Of a DNA stretch of 64,000 nucleotides, positions 60,405-64,000 are shown in pieces. The notes beneath the pieces were generated by a model, which saw only the letters and a list, made by a program, of their open reading frames with translations, searched no databases and was not told where the DNA came from. The stretch is taken from contig NZ_CP061171.1 in assembly GCF_014692875.1 (NCBI RefSeq), positions 4,216,001-4,280,000 of the forward strand, in the 5' to 3' direction. Source of the stretch: Pedobacter riviphilus. GTDB lineage: Bacteria > Bacteroidota > Bacteroidia > Sphingobacteriales > Sphingobacteriaceae. Numbering within the stretch: position 1 is the first letter of the stretch; each line of letters starts with the position of its first letter. The position numbers were made by a program, and so were the translations under genes.

Positions 60405-61979
60405 TTAGTATTTACTTGAAATCTCTTTTGCTACTGTATCTAAAACACCAGTAATGCTGTCATCAAATTTACCAGCTTTTAATGCCGCTAAAGTTTCTGG
60501 ATGACGTAATTCCAATTGGGTCAAAAATTCAGTTTCAAATTCTTTAACCTTGTTAACCGGAACACTACGCATTAAGTTTTTAGTACCAGCGTAAACAATT
60601 GCAACTTGTTTCTCAACAGTAAACGGAGAGAACTGTGCTTGTTTCAACATTTCTACGTTACGTGCACCTTTATCTAATACCGATTTAGTTGCAGCATCTA
60701 AGTCAGAACCAAATTTAGAGAAAGCCTCTAACTCGCGGTATTGAGCCTGATCTAATTTTAAAGTACCTGCTACTTTTTTCATCGATTTGATCTGTGCATT
60801 ACCACCCACACGTGATACCGAGATACCTACGTTAATAGCCGGACGGATACCTGAGTTAAACAAGTTAGACTCTAAGAAGATCTGACCATCGGTAATCGAA
60901 ATTACGTTGGTTGGGATATACGCTGATACGTCACCTGCCTGAGTTTCGATAATTGGTAAAGCTGTTAATGAACCACCACCTTTAACGATGTGTTTAATCG
61001 ACTCAGGTAAATCGTTCATGTTTTTAGCGATATCATCGTTAGCGTTGATTTTTGCAGCTCTTTCTAACAAACGACTGTGTAAGTAGAAAACGTCTCCTGG
61101 ATAAGCTTCACGGCCCGGTGGACGACGAAGTAATAAAGATACCTCACGATAAGCAACAGCTTGTTTAGATAAATCATCATAAACAATTAAAGCTGGTTTA
61201 CCAGTATCACGGAAAAATTCGCCAATCGCAGCACCTGCAAACGGCGCATAGAACTGCATTGGAGCAGGATCTGCAGCCGAAGCAGCAACAACAACTGTAT
61301 ATGGTAAAGCACCGTTTTCCTCCAGTGTACGTACAATGTTAGCTACAGTAGAGTTTTTCTGGCCGATAGCTACATAAATACAGAACACAGGCTGGCCTGC
61401 TTCATAAAATTCTTTTTGGTTGATAATGGTATCGATACAAACGGCAGTTTTACCAATCTGACGGTCGCCGATAACCAACTCACGTTGACCACGACCGATT
61501 GGAATCATTGCATCAATTGCTTTAATACCAGTTTGTAAAGGCTCGTTTACCGGCTGACGGTAAATTACACCTGGTGCTTTACGCTCTAAAGGCATTTCGT
61601 AAGTTTCACCTAAGATTGGACCTTTACCATCTAAAGGCTCACCTAAAGTGTTCACTACGCGGCCAAGCATACCTTCACCAACTTTAATAGAGGCAATTTT
61701 TTTGGTACGTTTAATGGTATCTCCTTCTTTGATCTCGTCTGAAGCACCCAAAAGTACCACACCAACGTTATCTTCTTCAAGGTTTAATACAATACCTTGC
61801 AGGCCGTTTGCAAATTCAACTAATTCTCCCGATTGAACTTTAGTTAAACCGTAAACACGGGCAATACCGTCGCCCACTTGCAACACGGTACCAACTTCTT
61901 CCAGTTCGGTTTCTGATTTGAAGCCCGCCAATTGCTGTCTGATAATTGCCGATACTTCGTCTGGTCTTACCTCTACCAT
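60405..61979 (-). CDS. atpA: ATP synthase F1 alpha subunit
   Basis: A 524-residue regulatory subunit of the F1 head. It has the P-loop GDRQIGKT (GxxxxGKT, the third residue from the end Ile instead of the usual Thr in GDRQTGKT), the stretch [34 protein letters not shown] with the arginine finger region, and a normal length. ATP binding here is non-catalytic. It lies between atpH and atpG. The beta subunit gene is not in this window. Confidence 0.97.
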   Translation of the reverse strand: MVEVRPDEVSAIIRQQLAGFKSETELEEVGTVLQVGDGIARVYGLTKVQSGELVEFANGLQGIVLNLEEDNVGVVLLGASDEIKEGDTIKRTKKIASIKVGEGMLGRVVNTLGEPLDGKGPILGETYEMPLERKAPGVIYRQPVNEPLQTGIKAIDAMIPIGRGQRELVIGDRQIGKTAVCIDTIINQKEFYEAGQPVFCIYVAIGQKNSTVANIVRTLEENGALPYTVVVAASAADPAPMQFYAPFAGAAIGEFFRDTGKPALIVYDDLSKQAVAYREVSLLLRRPPGREAYPGDVFYLHSRLLERAAKINANDDIAKNMNDLPESIKHIVKGGGSLTALPIIETQAGDVSAYIPTNVISITDGQIFLESNLFNSGIRPAINVGISVSRVGGNAQIKSMKKVAGTLKLDQAQYRELEAFSKFGSDLDAATKSVLDKGARNVEMLKQAQFSPFTVEKQVAIVYAGTKNLMRSVPVNKVKEFETEFLTQLELRHPETLAALKAGKFDDSITGVLDTVAKEISSKY

Positions 61980-62120
61980 AATTTTACTTTATATCTTTTT
62001 GTAAATGTTTAGTGCTTAGCGCATGGCGCTTGGCATTTATTTGCCATCCGCTTATCGCAATATTTTTTTGTTTGGCGTTTGTCGCATGGCGTTTTCCGCT
62101 ATACGCTTATGGCCTCGCGC
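61980..62120. repeat. GCG-rich degenerate short repeats between atpH and atpA
   Basis: A 141-base gap with repeated GGCG(C/T)TT, GCTTATCGC, CGCATGGCG and TACGCTTA words, on both strands, such as TTAGCGCATGGCGC, TTGTCGCATGGCGTT and CGCTATACGCTTATGGC. The same words occur at 62661-62721. No reading frame here resembles a gene. Confidence 0.6.
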
Positions 62121-62660
62121 TTACTGCGCAAATTCTTTTCTTAGTTTACTTAAACCGCTGGCAATACTTGCATCAAATTGCTTATCACCAACTTTTAATA
62201 TAAAACCACCGATTAATTTTTCGTTAATTTTTTCGTTAACAATAACCTGGTTGGCGTTTAATTCTCTTTTTACAATTGCAACAATCTGCTCTTTAGCAGC
62301 AGGGCTTAGCGCACTTGCAGTAGTTACATCAGCAGTAACAATACCCTTAATTAAGTTATATTGTTGAACGAACTGTTTAGCGGTGGCAAATAAAATCGCC
62401 GAACGGCCTTTGTTTACTACAATCTTGAAAAACGAGATGGTTAGTTTACTTACTTTATCAGCAAAAATACCGTTCAAAATACCAGTCTTTTTATCTAAAG
62501 GTACAATCGGGTTTTTTAATATTGCTTCTAGTTCAGGGGTTTCATCAACCACTTTCTCAAACAAAACCATATCATTATAAGAAGCTTCTAACGCATTGTT
62601 TTCAACGGCTAGGTCTATTAATGATTTGGCGTATCTGCTTGCAACTTTAATTTCTGACAT
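62121..62660 (-). CDS. atpH: ATP synthase F1 delta subunit
   Basis: A 179-residue peripheral-stalk subunit: MSEIKVASRYAKSLIDLAVENNALEASYNDM at the start, LTISFFKIVVNKGRSAILFATAKQFVQQYN in the middle and KINEKLIGGFILKVGDKQFDASIASGLSKLRKEF at the end, the typical F1 delta/OSCP pattern. It lies between atpF and atpA, with repeats on both sides. Confidence 0.95.
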   Translation of the reverse strand: MSEIKVASRYAKSLIDLAVENNALEASYNDMVLFEKVVDETPELEAILKNPIVPLDKKTGILNGIFADKVSKLTISFFKIVVNKGRSAILFATAKQFVQQYNLIKGIVTADVTTASALSPAAKEQIVAIVKRELNANQVIVNEKINEKLIGGFILKVGDKQFDASIASGLSKLRKEFAQ

Positions 62661-62721
62661 ATCTTTTGGGTTGGCGTTTAGCGGCTGGCGTTTAACACGC
62701 TTATCGCTTTACGCAATACGC
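62661..62721. repeat. GCG-rich degenerate short repeats between atpF and atpH
   Basis: TTGGCGTTTAGCGGCTGGCGTTTAACACGCTTATCGC and TTTACGCAATACGCTTA share the words of the gap at 61980-62120. It fills the whole gap between the two genes. Confidence 0.55.
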
Positions 62722-63216
62722 TTAGTTTAATTCAACGTCTTTTAACAAGTTAGCTACTAAAGTTTCTTGTTTTGCTTTATCATCTAATTGCGTACGTAAA
62801 ACACGTTCTGCAATTTCTAATGATAAAGAAGAAACCTGGTCTTTAACTTCAGCTAAAGCTGCTTTCTTTTGGTTCTCGATTTCGATTTTAGCTTTCTCGA
62901 TCAATTTAGCACCTTCAACCTGAGCTTGTTTTTTAGCTTCGTTTAAGATACCATCTTTCAAGGTTTTCGCTTCCTTTAAAATCTCATCGCGTTCTGCACG
63001 GGCCTGTTGCATCAAATCCTGATTCTGGCTGGTTAAACGCGCCATTTCTTGTTTGGCCAATTCAGCTTTGTTAAGGGCCTCATCAATGCTTTGCTCACGG
63101 TCGTGAATAGCTCCCATAATTGGGGTCCAAGCAAACTTTTTTAGCAATATTAATAACAGTATAAAAGCAATAAAGGTCCAGAAAACTAATCCTATACTTG
63201 GGGTAACTAATTCCAT
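62722..63216 (-). CDS. atpF: ATP synthase F0 b subunit
   Basis: A 164-residue subunit with one N-terminal membrane segment (about 8-28, GLVFWTFIAFILLLILLKKFAW) followed by the long hydrophilic helix (PIMGAIHDREQSIDEALNKAELAKQEMARLTSQNQ...) that ties F1 to F0. Family length is normal. It lies between atpE and atpH. Confidence 0.96.
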   Translation of the reverse strand: MELVTPSIGLVFWTFIAFILLLILLKKFAWTPIMGAIHDREQSIDEALNKAELAKQEMARLTSQNQDLMQQARAERDEILKEAKTLKDGILNEAKKQAQVEGAKLIEKAKIEIENQKKAALAEVKDQVSSLSLEIAERVLRTQLDDKAKQETLVANLLKDVELN

Positions 63217-63303
63217 TTTATCTAATTTTTTTAATCTTAATCTTCTAATAAAGACTGGAAAATAACCAATCGTTAAATTCCAGCCTTATTTCTTTCAGTG
63301 TAA

Positions 63304-63531
<228 letters not shown>

Positions 63532-63561
63532 TTATATTAATTTGTAAAAAATAGTTTTCTG

Positions 63562-64000
63562 TTAATGATGTTCTTCTACTGCCATACCAATAAACAAGGC
63601 AGTTAATAATGTAAAAATAAAAGCCTGTAAAAATGCTACCAGTAACTCCAATACATCCATAAATAAAACGAATGCAACTGAAACCGGAGCGATTCCGAAA
63701 CTTTTGAAAATAAAGATCAGGGATACTAAACTTAATACGATAATGTGACCAGCGGTAATGTTCGCGAACAAACGTACCATTAAAGCAAAAGGCTTAGAAA
63801 TTACTCCAATCAACTCTACTGGAATCATGATGATGTACATCCATTTTGGCACATCAGGCAATAAAATATGCTTCCAGTAATATTTATTACCATTTAGGTT
63901 AACAATAATCATCGTACATAAAGCCAGAACAAAAGTTACAGCTATATTACCTGTTACGTTAGATCCGCCTGGGAAAATAGGAATCAAGCCCAATAAGTTG
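63562..64000 (-). CDS. atpB: ATP synthase F0 a subunit, C-terminal part (runs off right edge)
   Basis: The frame stays open to the window edge (the last codons read NLLGLIPIFPGGSN), so the gene starts beyond the right edge and the Met-like start seen near 63993 is an internal TTG (Leu). Membrane helices include WMYIIMIPVELIGVISKPFALMVRLFANITAGHIIVLSLVSL, which holds the essential Arg (VRLFAN) and the helix facing the c ring, and DVLELLVAFLQAFIFTLLTALFIGMAVEEHH at the end. Confidence 0.95.
   Translation of the reverse strand, partial: NLLGLIPIFPGGSNVTGNIAVTFVLALCTMIIVNLNGNKYYWKHILLPDVPKWMYIIMIPVELIGVISKPFALMVRLFANITAGHIIVLSLVSLIFIFKSFGIAPVSVAFVLFMDVLELLVAFLQAFIFTLLTALFIGMAVEEHH

Overview
This window looks like chromosomal DNA of a Bacteroidota bacterium close to Pedobacter/Sphingobacteriaceae. 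The reasons are the AT-rich sequence, a SusC/SusD pair with its ECF sigma factor and FecR anti-sigma factor, alternative complex III fused in one gene run to a cytochrome c oxidase cluster, BlaI/M56 genes, promoters with a TAnnTTTG box, and many short palindromic intergenic repeats. The assignment is inference from gene content and order; no rRNA or tRNA gene was seen.

Layout. 1-6.6 kb: an outer-membrane nutrient-uptake locus on the minus strand (sigma factor, FecR, SusC, then SusD running off the left edge). 6.6-23.3 kb: one long minus-strand respiratory operon, actABCDEF then ctaC, ctaD, ctaA, ctaB, two subunit III genes, a subunit IV-like gene, a SCO-like gene and a DUF420 gene. It should carry electrons from menaquinol through alternative complex III to an aa3-type oxidase and also make heme A. 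23.4-26.2 kb: a deoxyhypusine-synthase-like gene, a repeat-rich gap and a POTRA-less Omp85-type barrel. 26.4-31.6 kb: a BlaI repressor operon with two M56 (BlaR1-like) membrane peptidases and a TonB-dependent-type barrel; one M56 protein carries a peptidoglycan amidase domain where BlaR1 has its beta-lactam sensor. 31.6-44.4 kb: mixed housekeeping and secreted hydrolase genes (GH18, CAP, GH16, esterase), prfB with a programmed frameshift, an M20 amidohydrolase and pgi. 44.6-47.4 kb: an M16 protease pair, one catalytic and one not. 47.4-48.4 kb: an XRE regulator divergent from a small double-glycine leader peptide with two CX3C motifs. 48.6-51 kb: a compact secreted redox cassette (cytochrome c, YceI, DUF5777 barrel, Rieske). 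51-55 kb: flippase-like protein, glycosyltransferase and ABC permease operon, divergent from ruvC. 55-59 kb: DUF4349 lipoprotein, a 1-kb non-coding repeat array, a small membrane protein, an acid phosphatase and a PKD lipoprotein. 59.4-64 kb: ATP synthase genes in the order atpB-E-F-H-A-G; beta and epsilon are not in this run.

Strongest candidates for something new: the BlaI / M56-amidase operon (a possible peptidoglycan-responsive relative of BlaR1), the GG-leader twin-CX3C peptide with its divergent regulator and perfect palindrome, the cysteine-free SCO protein in the oxidase operon, the Rieske/YceI/cytochrome cassette, and several families of intergenic repeats that recur within the window.
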